NCBI RefSeq assembly: GCF_002368195.1 | Contig: NZ_AP018178.1 | Span: 8,452,645-8,516,644 of the forward strand | Source of the DNA: Calothrix sp. NIES-2100 | GTDB lineage: Bacteria > Cyanobacteriota > Cyanobacteriia > Cyanobacteriales > Nostocaceae | Direction of reading: 5' to 3' | DNA: 64,000 nucleotides | In this document: positions 51,517-58,669 of the stretch, in pieces | Numbering within the stretch: position 1 is the stretch's first letter | Layout of the letters: every line of letters begins with the position of its first letter | The notes under the pieces: generated by a model | Told to the model about the DNA's origin: nothing | Database searches by the model: none | The model's input: only the letters and a program-made list of their open reading frames with translations | Program-made: the position numbers and the translations under genes

Positions 51517-53175
51517 CTATTTGTCTTGGTTAGAGGTTTCTCTTTCTTGTCTGAGTTCACGCAACTGCTGTATTAGTTTTTTGCCATCCGCAGCAGGAGT
51601 TGGCTGGCTGGTGTTAGTAACCGGTGCAGCTAATGGTTTAACAGTAGCGGCTGGTGTGGATGCAGGTGCAACTAATGGTTTAACAGTAGTGGCTGGTGTA
51701 GATACAGGCTTGGTTGTATTAACTACTGGATTGGCGAATGGTGTTACAGTTACCCTCGGTGCAGGTACAGGCTTAATTCTATTGATTAATGAGTTGGATA
51801 AAGGTTTGCCAGTTGTCTGTGATGCTGGCGCAGGCTGATTGTTATTGACTGGGGTATTTAATGACGGTTTGAGGTTAATCCCCGATGCTGGCGCAGGCTG
51901 ATTGTTATTGACTGGAGTATTTAATGACGGTTTGAGGTTAATCCCCGATGCTGGCGCAGGCTGATTGTTATTGACTGCGGGAGTTAATAATGGTTTGAGA
52001 GTCGCCGCCGTTCCTGGCTTTTGAGTATCCCCAGTAGCGTTATTACTGTTATTTTTGAACTCCAAGCTAAATGGGTAATGAGCAATTTGCTGCTCTCTCT
52101 TCGGTGGATTTGCCTTAAAATACTCCCTGGCTTTAATTTGCAAAGCTGGCGTTGACGATCCTTCAAATTTGATTTCTGATACGCCCTCAGGGCCTACTAC
52201 TAATCGCCCCAATACAACACCTTCAACATCAGATTTATCTGTAATAGTGTCACGAATAACAGTCTTTTCTACGGCATTTGGGTACTGTTGTTGGACTGTT
52301 TTTCTCAGTTCTTCGTAAGATTGGATCTGCGCGATCGCCTTTGCTGTTCCTGATGCAGGCGATTGATTAGATAGATTCGGACCAGATCCCAGTTGTCCTT
52401 GTGGTAAGCCTTGTGTGGCTATGGTTAAATTATCCCCAACTTGCGGCGTTGTCTGAATACCCACTATTGGCTGTCCATTTTGAGAACCAACAGCAGCATT
52501 ATTTCCAGGTTGAGTAGTTTGTGCAGTATTAGTGATATCTCCTGAGGTCCCAGGGTTAACATTAATGGGAAGCGGTGTGGGAGATGTTGGTAGCCCATCT
52601 GGCAGTTTACCTTCTGGTAATACTGGCAAGTTGCTTCTCGTCAAAGGCTTACCTTCTCCCAATGCTATTTCCCTGTTATTAAAACGCGAAGTTGATGTAG
52701 AGAATTTGCTACTAGCTTTGAAAGAGGTATCAAATCCGAAATCTTTCCTAGAGTACTTCCCTAAAGACTGCTGTTTGGGCAATGGAGAAATGCCGTAATT
52801 GTTTGGTGATGTAGGGATAGGTGGTAAAACCAGCTGACTGGGATTCGGTGCAGGTGGCGGTGGCAACGCTGCTAAACTTGTTTGCGCATTCGGATTAAAC
52901 TGCGGAAGTTGAGATTGTTGTAGCTGAACTGGAGATGGCGGCAGAATTGGAGATGATCCAGGAATTTGTGGCAACCGATTTTGGTCAGCTTGGCTTAATT
53001 CCATGACTCCCACAGGTTTAGACGATGCTGATTCTTTGGTTTTATTGGAGTCTACTGGAACTAATGGCACAATCAATGCAATAGCACCGTGAATGCCAAC
53101 AGATGCTATTGCTGCTATCCCAGTTGGCTGGGATAAAATTTCTGGTAGATTTTTTAGTAGGGAGACGTAAGACAT
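51517..53175 (-). CDS. TonB-like proline-rich envelope protein, 552 aa
   Basis: Layout: a short N-terminal tail and one membrane helix (about residues 20-38, IAAIASVGIHGAIALIVPLVP, including the SxxxH-type residues of TonB). A proline-, Gln- and Asn-rich spacer follows to about 275, then a domain around 280-370 (AIAQIQSYEELRKTVQQQYP, GVVLGRLVVGPEGVSEIKFEG, REYFKANPPKREQQIAHYPFSLEF) that resembles a TonB C-terminal or periplasmic energy-transduction domain. Unusually, a second proline-rich region (about 375-530) with 21-residue tandem repeats (QPAPASGINLKPSLNTPVNN) comes after it, so the domain is internal. It probably links the inner membrane to an outer-membrane receptor. It is not certain to be a functional TonB. 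Confidence 0.7.
   Translation of the reverse strand: MSYVSLLKNLPEILSQPTGIAAIASVGIHGAIALIVPLVPVDSNKTKESASSKPVGVMELSQADQNRLPQIPGSSPILPPSPVQLQQSQLPQFNPNAQTSLAALPPPPAPNPSQLVLPPIPTSPNNYGISPLPKQQSLGKYSRKDFGFDTSFKASSKFSTSTSRFNNREIALGEGKPLTRSNLPVLPEGKLPDGLPTSPTPLPINVNPGTSGDITNTAQTTQPGNNAAVGSQNGQPIVGIQTTPQVGDNLTIATQGLPQGQLGSGPNLSNQSPASGTAKAIAQIQSYEELRKTVQQQYPNAVEKTVIRDTITDKSDVEGVVLGRLVVGPEGVSEIKFEGSSTPALQIKAREYFKANPPKREQQIAHYPFSLEFKNNSNNATGDTQKPGTAATLKPLLTPAVNNNQPAPASGINLKPSLNTPVNNNQPAPASGINLKPSLNTPVNNNQPAPASQTTGKPLSNSLINRIKPVPAPRVTVTPFANPVVNTTKPVSTPATTVKPLVAPASTPAATVKPLAAPVTNTSQPTPAADGKKLIQQLRELRQERETSNQDK
51838..51990. repeat. 63-bp in-frame tandem repeat within the TonB-like gene
   Basis: ATTGTTATTGACTG-led units at 51838-51900, 51901-51963 and a partial from 51964, each 63 bp (21 codons). 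They encode the proline-rich C-terminal repeat. The first two are almost identical, indicating recent expansion. Confidence 0.85.
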
Positions 53176-53735
53176 AGCTGTTATCGTTCACTCGGCTCAA
53201 TTGCAGTTGACTATCAATAAATTATTTTTCAGGCTCTAAATTATCGATCCGGCTTTACTCTATAGGAATGGATGCGTCCCTCTAAAAATAATAGCTTTCT
53301 CTGTTGAGCACAAAACGGCTAAACTGCCATTTTTTTAAGTTTTATTTTTGTAACAAAGTAATATTGTACTTCAAAGTTGCATGTGCTGACTTAGCAACCC
53401 AGAAATAATCACGTCAAATCCAATAATCAAATTTTTATGACTTGCACACAGACCAGTGAAACTTCTGTTGCGCAATAAACCAAATGCCTCTACCCACAGT
53501 TATTTTACCTGGCTATTTAGAAAAGGTGATCGGGATGAATGGCAGGGGGGACAAGGGAGTTTAGGGAATTTGGGGAGTTTGGGAGTTTTCTTGCCCATCT
53601 CCCCTCTCCCCCCCTATATCCCCCATCTCTTCCCCATGCCCAATGCCCAATGCCCAATGCATTACAATTTTTAATATTTCTTAGTTAAAATTGTAATAAT
53701 AATACAAATTTACATCATATAAAGAGGTGTCAGCC
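53176..53735. other. 560-bp region with repeats upstream of the cytochrome b6-like gene
   Basis: AT-rich leader of the TonB-like gene at 53176-53440, then a possible gene fragment at 53484-53564, then GGGGAGTTTGGG / CCCCATGCCCAATGCC repeats (53546-53660). No intact gene. Confidence 0.4.
53484..53564 (+). pseudogene. Possible 5' fragment of an alpha/beta-hydrolase gene
   Basis: Starts ATG and reads MPLPTVILPGYLEKVIGMNG before hitting a stop in a G-rich repeat. PTVILPGYL is the typical N-terminus of cyanobacterial esterase/lipase-like hydrolases. The sequence breaks off immediately, so this may be an insertion-truncated remnant. It is short, so coincidence is possible. Confidence 0.25.
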
Positions 53736-54365
53736 ATGCAAAGTACCCAGTTTGATAGGATTTTGCGGCGACTAGCGACCATATTATCAGTCGTAATTTT
53801 GACCTTGTGCTTGATTGACCTCACTACGGGAGTTTTACTGTCTTTTTATTACGAACCAACAGCAGGCGGTGCTTATCGGTCATTAAAAATGATTAATACC
53901 ACAGTGCCTTATGGGTGGTTATTTCATAAAGCACACGATTTTGCGGGTAATAGTGTAATTGCGATCGCCTTAATGCAAATTGTGGTGATGTTTTTAGGTA
54001 GGCAATTTCAAAAGAGTTGGTTGACTGCTTGGGTGAGTGGGATTTTGTTTACCTTGAGTGCGATCGCTCTCGATTGGACAGCTATGCTCTTAGACTGGAC
54101 TCAAGAAGGATACTGGCGTTTTAGTATTGAATTAGGAACAATCGAAGCTATTCCTTTGATCGGTGGAGAATTGCGAGACATCCTGACTGGAGGCGGCACA
54201 ATTAATACCATCACTGTCCAGCACCTTTACGCCTTAAACAGTTATATTATTTCGCCCGTTGCCTTACTTCTAGCTATAGTGCATTTATCTGCTTTACTGT
54301 GGCAAGAAAAGGAAATGTACAGCAATTTAACTCAACTCCCAGAAGCTTCACTAGCAGAAAGTTGA
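53736..54365 (+). CDS. Cytochrome b6-like membrane protein with altered haem ligands
   Basis: 209 residues from the ATG at 53736 (AGAGG 8-12 bp upstream; an in-frame GTG at 53727 is less likely). It aligns with PetB over four helices: YEPTAGGAYRSLKMI, YGWLFHKAHDFAGNS, LDWTQEGYWRF, EAIPLIGGELRDILTGG, LYALNSYIISPVALL. Of the four His that bind the two b haems in PetB, the first (KAH) and last (IVHLSAL) remain, but the one 14 after the first is Gln (LMQIVV) and the one 15 before the last is Asn (ALNSY). A His at VQHLY lies nearby. It may bind haem differently or none. The 3' end overlaps the convergent antiporter gene by 34 bp. Confidence 0.75.
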   Translation: MQSTQFDRILRRLATILSVVILTLCLIDLTTGVLLSFYYEPTAGGAYRSLKMINTTVPYGWLFHKAHDFAGNSVIAIALMQIVVMFLGRQFQKSWLTAWVSGILFTLSAIALDWTAMLLDWTQEGYWRFSIELGTIEAIPLIGGELRDILTGGGTINTITVQHLYALNSYIISPVALLLAIVHLSALLWQEKEMYSNLTQLPEASLAES

Positions 54366-56251
54366 GCCAGTTTTGCTAAAGGCACTTCTTCTACCTCAGC
54401 TAACTTTTCCAGCGGTAGACGAGTAGACTTACTACCACCAGATAAGCGTTTGAGAAGATTTGGTCTGGGGTCATGCAACAGGTAAATAATGCGATCGCCT
54501 ACTTCCCATTCTTGATGAACCGGCATTACCTGTAACCGTTGTTCTCTTTCTAATAACAGCGGTACTAAAATCCCAGTCCGAATCTTTTCTTGGATGTGAC
54601 CCAGCTGACTAGGGAATTCCAACTCATTCAGTGTCGTTGTACCTAACTTCACTCGCCCATCATTCAAATACTCATTCCAAGTTTTAATCGCCAAGTCAGA
54701 AACAAAAGCTTGGTTAACTTTACTAGTCGCAGAACTATTTGCTTGCGGATCGCGAGGATAAACCGCTAACACACGCGGCGGATTAAATTCCTCAGCCGCC
54801 CGTTGCGCCAAGACAAAATTTACCTCACCATTACTAGTCATCGCTAAAAAAGTGCCCATCGAGGCCAGTCCTGCCTCTTCTAATACAGCGGTATCCAAGG
54901 CACTGCTAGCAATCACCCGCAGATTTTGGGCTTCGGCTTGAGTAAAGCAATCTGGGTCTGTATCAATCATTACGACATTTTCACCCCGTTCCTGAAAGAA
55001 TCGGGCAATCAACAGACTCAAAGGATTGCAACCCACAATTACTGCCCCAGTAGCCTCTTTTGAGGTAATTTGCAGCCACTTAGCAATCTGTCCGGCTGTT
55101 AGTCCTTGGCAGACAACTGTCATGATAATGGTCAGGAAAACCAAAGCTTTAATGGCATCACCCCCATTGATACCACGCTGCGTCAAGGAAATTGCAAATA
55201 AAGATGCCACAGAAGCCGCCACAATGCCTCGCGGTGCAACCCAGCTTAAAAACAATTTCTGTCGCCAATTCAGGTCACTATTCCAGGTACACAACAGGAT
55301 GTTAATCGGTCTCACGACAAACATCAGTACCAAAACCGTAAATAAACTGCCCCAACCCAAGGCGAACACACTAGCAATAGATAAATCAGCCGCTAGCAAA
55401 ATAAACAGTACAGAAACGCTGAGAATGGTCAATTGACCTTTGAAATGGCGTAAAAGTCTCTCTTCTGGCACCGAAGAGTTAGCAAATACTGCCCCAGCAA
55501 CCACCGTAGTCATTACTCCCGATTCACTGCGGATAGTCTGCGCTAATGTAAACAAACCCCAAAGTATCGCCAGCACCACCAAATTTTTCAGTTCAAAGGA
55601 CAGAAAATTAGCGCGTTTGAAAATCAAACTCATCAAATAACCACCAGCCGCACCTATTGCCCCACCAATACAAAAACGCATCAGCAAACCGATGATGGCA
55701 TTTACCGGGTCGGCATCGCCGTTCAAAATCGTATCCAGGACAACGAAAGCCAGAATCGCCCCAACTGGGTCAATTAACACCCCTTCGCCTTCTAACAGAG
55801 TAGCTACTTGGCGATCGACATTGATTTGTTTCAGCAGTGGATTGATCACAGTCGGACCTGTAACCACGATGATTGAGGCGTAGAGAAAGGCGATACTCCA
55901 GGGAAATTCACCCAACCAGTGAGCCGCCATACTCCCACCTAGCAGCGTCACTAAGGTTCCTAAAGTGACGAGTAATTGTAGGCTCACAGAAACTCTACCC
56001 AACTCGCGCAAATCCAGGTTGAGTCCACCTTCAAACAAAATTATTGCCGTTGCTAGAGCGACAATTACTTCCAAACCTGTGCCTAGCGAATGCGGGTGCA
56101 ATAGACCAATACCATCAGACCCAAGCAAAATGCCCAAAAGCAGCAATAACACAATGCTGGGTACCCGGAGATAGGCAGCCAGAACTTGAGCGCTAATACC
56201 TGCAAAGACCGCAGTCACCATTTGTAAGGTGATTTCAAAAGATGCTTCCAT
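54332..56251 (-). CDS. Na+/H+ antiporter of the CPA1 family with a C-terminal TrkA-N domain
   Basis: 639 residues. Residues 1-395 form a 12-13 helix antiporter core with features of NhaP/CPA1 (VPSIVLLLLLGILLGSDG, FEGGLNLDLREL, TGPTVINPLL, EGEGVLIDPVGAILAFVVLD, SWVAPRGIVAASVASLFA, with the paired acidic/His residues of the ion site). The cytosolic C-terminus starts with a Rossmann TrkA-N domain, GAVIVGCNPLSLLIARFFQ, followed by DTDPDCFTQAEAQ (nucleotide-binding regulatory), and ends in a TrkA-C-like beta region. It expels Na+ or K+ in exchange for protons, regulated by nucleotide. Start at the ATG 56251. Confidence 0.9.
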   Translation of the reverse strand: MEASFEITLQMVTAVFAGISAQVLAAYLRVPSIVLLLLLGILLGSDGIGLLHPHSLGTGLEVIVALATAIILFEGGLNLDLRELGRVSVSLQLLVTLGTLVTLLGGSMAAHWLGEFPWSIAFLYASIIVVTGPTVINPLLKQINVDRQVATLLEGEGVLIDPVGAILAFVVLDTILNGDADPVNAIIGLLMRFCIGGAIGAAGGYLMSLIFKRANFLSFELKNLVVLAILWGLFTLAQTIRSESGVMTTVVAGAVFANSSVPEERLLRHFKGQLTILSVSVLFILLAADLSIASVFALGWGSLFTVLVLMFVVRPINILLCTWNSDLNWRQKLFLSWVAPRGIVAASVASLFAISLTQRGINGGDAIKALVFLTIIMTVVCQGLTAGQIAKWLQITSKEATGAVIVGCNPLSLLIARFFQERGENVVMIDTDPDCFTQAEAQNLRVIASSALDTAVLEEAGLASMGTFLAMTSNGEVNFVLAQRAAEEFNPPRVLAVYPRDPQANSSATSKVNQAFVSDLAIKTWNEYLNDGRVKLGTTTLNELEFPSQLGHIQEKIRTGILVPLLLEREQRLQVMPVHQEWEVGDRIIYLLHDPRPNLLKRLSGGSKSTRLPLEKLAEVEEVPLAKLAQLSASEASGS

Positions 56252-56592
56252 GTTGTAGATTTTGAGCGATAAATATCAAAATCTTTTGTAAAGAAGAGTA
56301 AATATTACCTCTAAAGGGTACAACATCACACCCTTTACGCTTGTTAAATTCAAACTTTTTTCCATACTTAGTTTTGTATAATACTCTATTTTTTCTCGAT
56401 TGGCAAAAACAGTACTTTTAAATGGCTGATATTCACCCAAAATAGACTTGCAAGAGTACTCAGAATGTAATAAGTATTGTAGGGCAATGCCCACGCAGTG
56501 GTTCACCGCTGCGCGTCTCATGCATCTTGGCTGTTCGATAAATTAAGCTTAAGAACGATTTTTGCTAAGTCCTGTCTATATTTACCTAATCC
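56252..56592. other. 341-bp gene-free gap between the antiporter and HAF-repeat genes
   Basis: AT-rich with a GCCCACGCAGTGG / CCGCTGCGCG hairpin-like stretch near 56488-56520. An 81-codon open frame opposite looks like chance. No gene identified. Confidence 0.35.
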
Positions 56593-57753
56593 CTAGCCCC
56601 TATTTGGTTTGTATTTCATTGCTAAACCTACTCCACCAGCCAAGGCTAATAGACTTTGTAATATAGAAGTAGGTTCGGGGACAGACTTAGGGGTCATGAG
56701 GAAAGCACGCAATTGACCATTTCTTACACCAACACCTGCAATTTGCCCAAGGTCGTTAATAGCCCACGGAGAAATGATCTCCCAGCTAGTGGTAGTAGGA
56801 ATTAAGTTATTCAGATCGGTCATGACACCGTTTTCCCAAAGAAAACCGTGAGCAATTTCTTCAGGTAAGTTAGATGGTAAGTATGGATATTCTCTGAATT
56901 CACCTGTTTGGGCAGTCCCAACAATCTGACCCAAATTGTTGATGTCGTAAGCGTAGCTGTCATCGCCGCCAAGTGTGCCCAGACTCTTCATCACACCGTC
57001 TTGCCAAAGGAAAGCATTACGGGGAAAACCATTCTCGACATCAGAATAGCCTACTACCTGACCCAAGTTATTAATGCTGTAAGCTGAACTACCATTACCA
57101 CCCAAAGTCCCAAGATCCTTGGTTACACCCTTTTCCCAGAGAAAGGCACGACCATCTGAATAGCCAACTACTTGCTCAGATTCATTAATGTCAGAGGGGA
57201 AGCTATAGCTACTATTATTCAGCGTTCCTAAATCTTGAATTTTACCGTCTTTCCAAAGAACAGCGTGTTCTTGTTCTGTAGTTCCGGTGGGGGTTGAAAA
57301 GCCCACTACTGTGCCCGCATCGTTGATATTAGTCGCAACACTCCAAGATCCGCCAAGAGTGCCGAGTTCTTTCATCACGCCATTTTCCCAAAGGAAGGCA
57401 CGACGTAGCCTACTACTGTTGAGCGACTCACCAACTACTTGTCCAGAGTTGTTGATACCCCTAGCGGCACTATTGTAACTACCAAGGGTGCCTAAATCTT
57501 TGATCCTGCCTTTTTGGGCCAGGAAAGCGTGATAATACTCGAACTCCCCAGGTGCATCTGCATAACCGACTACTTGGCCTGAGTTATTGATATCGGAAAC
57601 TCCAATTTCATCAGTTCTGTCACCACCTAATGTCCCTAGGTCGGAAATAGAATACAGCGATGCTGCAACAGCTAACTTAGGGATTCCCAAAGTAATTAAT
57701 GCAGTACTCACAGTTACGGTTGATATGCTTTTAAGCATGTCTGAGATGTACAT
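56593..57753 (-). CDS. HAF-repeat secreted protein with PEP-CTERM sorting signal
   Basis: 386 residues. A signal peptide (LKSISTVTVSTALITLGIPKLAVAA) precedes seven or so beta repeats of the HAF type, each GVMKDLGTLGG..., INNSGQVVGY or INNLGQIVG, and AFLW.NGVM. The C-terminus (VPEPTSILQSLLALAGGVGLAMKY, then basic KPNRG) is a PEP-CTERM signal recognised by exosortase. This marks an extracellular or cell-surface protein. The function of the repeats (probably a propeller) is unknown. The start at 57753 follows GGAGGAG by 8 bp. A second in-frame Met at codon 6 is possible. Confidence 0.88.
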   Translation of the reverse strand: MYISDMLKSISTVTVSTALITLGIPKLAVAASLYSISDLGTLGGDRTDEIGVSDINNSGQVVGYADAPGEFEYYHAFLAQKGRIKDLGTLGSYNSAARGINNSGQVVGESLNSSRLRRAFLWENGVMKELGTLGGSWSVATNINDAGTVVGFSTPTGTTEQEHAVLWKDGKIQDLGTLNNSSYSFPSDINESEQVVGYSDGRAFLWEKGVTKDLGTLGGNGSSAYSINNLGQVVGYSDVENGFPRNAFLWQDGVMKSLGTLGGDDSYAYDINNLGQIVGTAQTGEFREYPYLPSNLPEEIAHGFLWENGVMTDLNNLIPTTTSWEIISPWAINDLGQIAGVGVRNGQLRAFLMTPKSVPEPTSILQSLLALAGGVGLAMKYKPNRG

Positions 57754-57866
57754 AACATTTCTCCTCCCGTCAACACACCCAATTTAGCTAAAAGAAATTT
57801 TTTTGGCAGAGACTGTTGACAACATCGGGAAAATTAGTTAATTTATAAAAGGTCTGAGTCCGAAGC

Positions 57867-57939
57867 GCCCCCATCGTCTAGAGGCCTAGGACACCTCCCT
57901 TTCACGGAGGTAACGGGGATTCGAATTCCCCTGGGGGTA
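57867..57939 (+). tRNA. trnE-UUC: tRNA-Glu (anticodon UUC)
   Basis: 73 nt with a perfect cloverleaf. Acceptor GCCCCCA pairs with TGGGGGT and discriminator A. The anticodon stem-loop is CCTCC-CTTTCAC-GGAGG with anticodon TTC. The T-arm is ACGGGGATTCGAATTCCC-type with GTTC-like GATTCGA. No encoded CCA. In cyanobacteria it also serves glutamyl-tRNA reductase for tetrapyrrole synthesis. Confidence 0.97.
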
Positions 57940-58001
57940 TTAAAAATAAAACTAGACTGTAATAAGTGTTTGTGCTTATACGTTGATGTCTAAATGAGAA
58001 A

Positions 58002-58041
58002 CCTATCCTAAATCATTGATGTGGATTTAGGACAGGTTTTT
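58002..58041. terminator. Bidirectional terminator-like hairpin between tRNA-Glu and the START-like gene
   Basis: CCTATCCTAAATC (58002-58014) pairs with GATTTAGGACAGG (58024-58036) with one mismatch and a 9-nt loop, followed by TTTTT (58037-58041). It lies between convergent transcripts. Confidence 0.65.
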
Positions 58042-58064
58042 AATATTTAACTTTACTGAACTGA

Positions 58065-58661
58065 TTAGCACTGATTAGCTAATTGGTTGACACGTTGGTA
58101 AATAGCTAAAAGATTTAACCGCAGATCCTTACTGAGGCGATTTTCAATAATTGTGATGGGCATAGTAAGTTTAGGCCAAACTTGGATTGTGTAGCAGAGA
58201 TTTGTGCCGCTCATCTCACCAAAGGAATCAGGCTCTAAGCACCAGCTACCAGAAAAGCCTTTGAAATCCCCTTCTACCATGCAGAATTTGATTTCTTGAG
58301 GGAAAGATTCTTGCAAATCAAGTACTACACGCGCACAAAAATTAAAGTTGAGTAGGCGTTGAGAACCTACTTGTTCTAGACGAATACCACCATCAGGATG
58401 CTCCAACAGACGACTTTTAGCCAGGTTGGGAATGAAGTCAACCAAAGCTTCATAATCTGTCAGAACTTTCCAGATGTGTTCTACTGGTTGGGGTATGTGA
58501 ATTTTCGCGGTGATTTGTCGTTGTCGCTCTGCTATTTTTTCAATTTGGATATCCACAGATGGCTCATCACCTGTTTCATTAGCCAAATTTAGTTGGAGGT
58601 TGGTTTGGTCACTAGCGGTGTCGAAATTAATATCCGCTGTAGTGTGAGGTTGTTCAGTCAC
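58065..58661 (-). CDS. SRPBCC/START-like (COQ10 type) ligand-binding family protein
   Basis: 198 residues. The first 45 are a polar, Asp/Asn-rich tail. From about 46 onwards comes the SRPBCC fold: ERQRQITAKIHIPQPVEHIWKVLTDYEALVDFIPNL, SRLLEHPDGGIRLEQVGSQRL, FPQEIKFCMVEGDFKGFSGSW, and the closing helix IIENRLSKDLRLNLLAIYQRVNQL. The fold makes a hydrophobic pocket for lipids or pigments. The ligand is unknown. It is 8 bp downstream of the histidine-kinase gene, so cotranscribed. Confidence 0.85.
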   Translation of the reverse strand: MTEQPHTTADINFDTASDQTNLQLNLANETGDEPSVDIQIEKIAERQRQITAKIHIPQPVEHIWKVLTDYEALVDFIPNLAKSRLLEHPDGGIRLEQVGSQRLLNFNFCARVVLDLQESFPQEIKFCMVEGDFKGFSGSWCLEPDSFGEMSGTNLCYTIQVWPKLTMPITIIENRLSKDLRLNLLAIYQRVNQLANQC

Positions 58662-58669
58662 TTTCAGAA

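Noticed and set aside
56276..56521. 81-codon minus-strand frame upstream of the HAF-repeat gene
   Set aside because: No ribosome site and no recognisable pattern. Probably chance.
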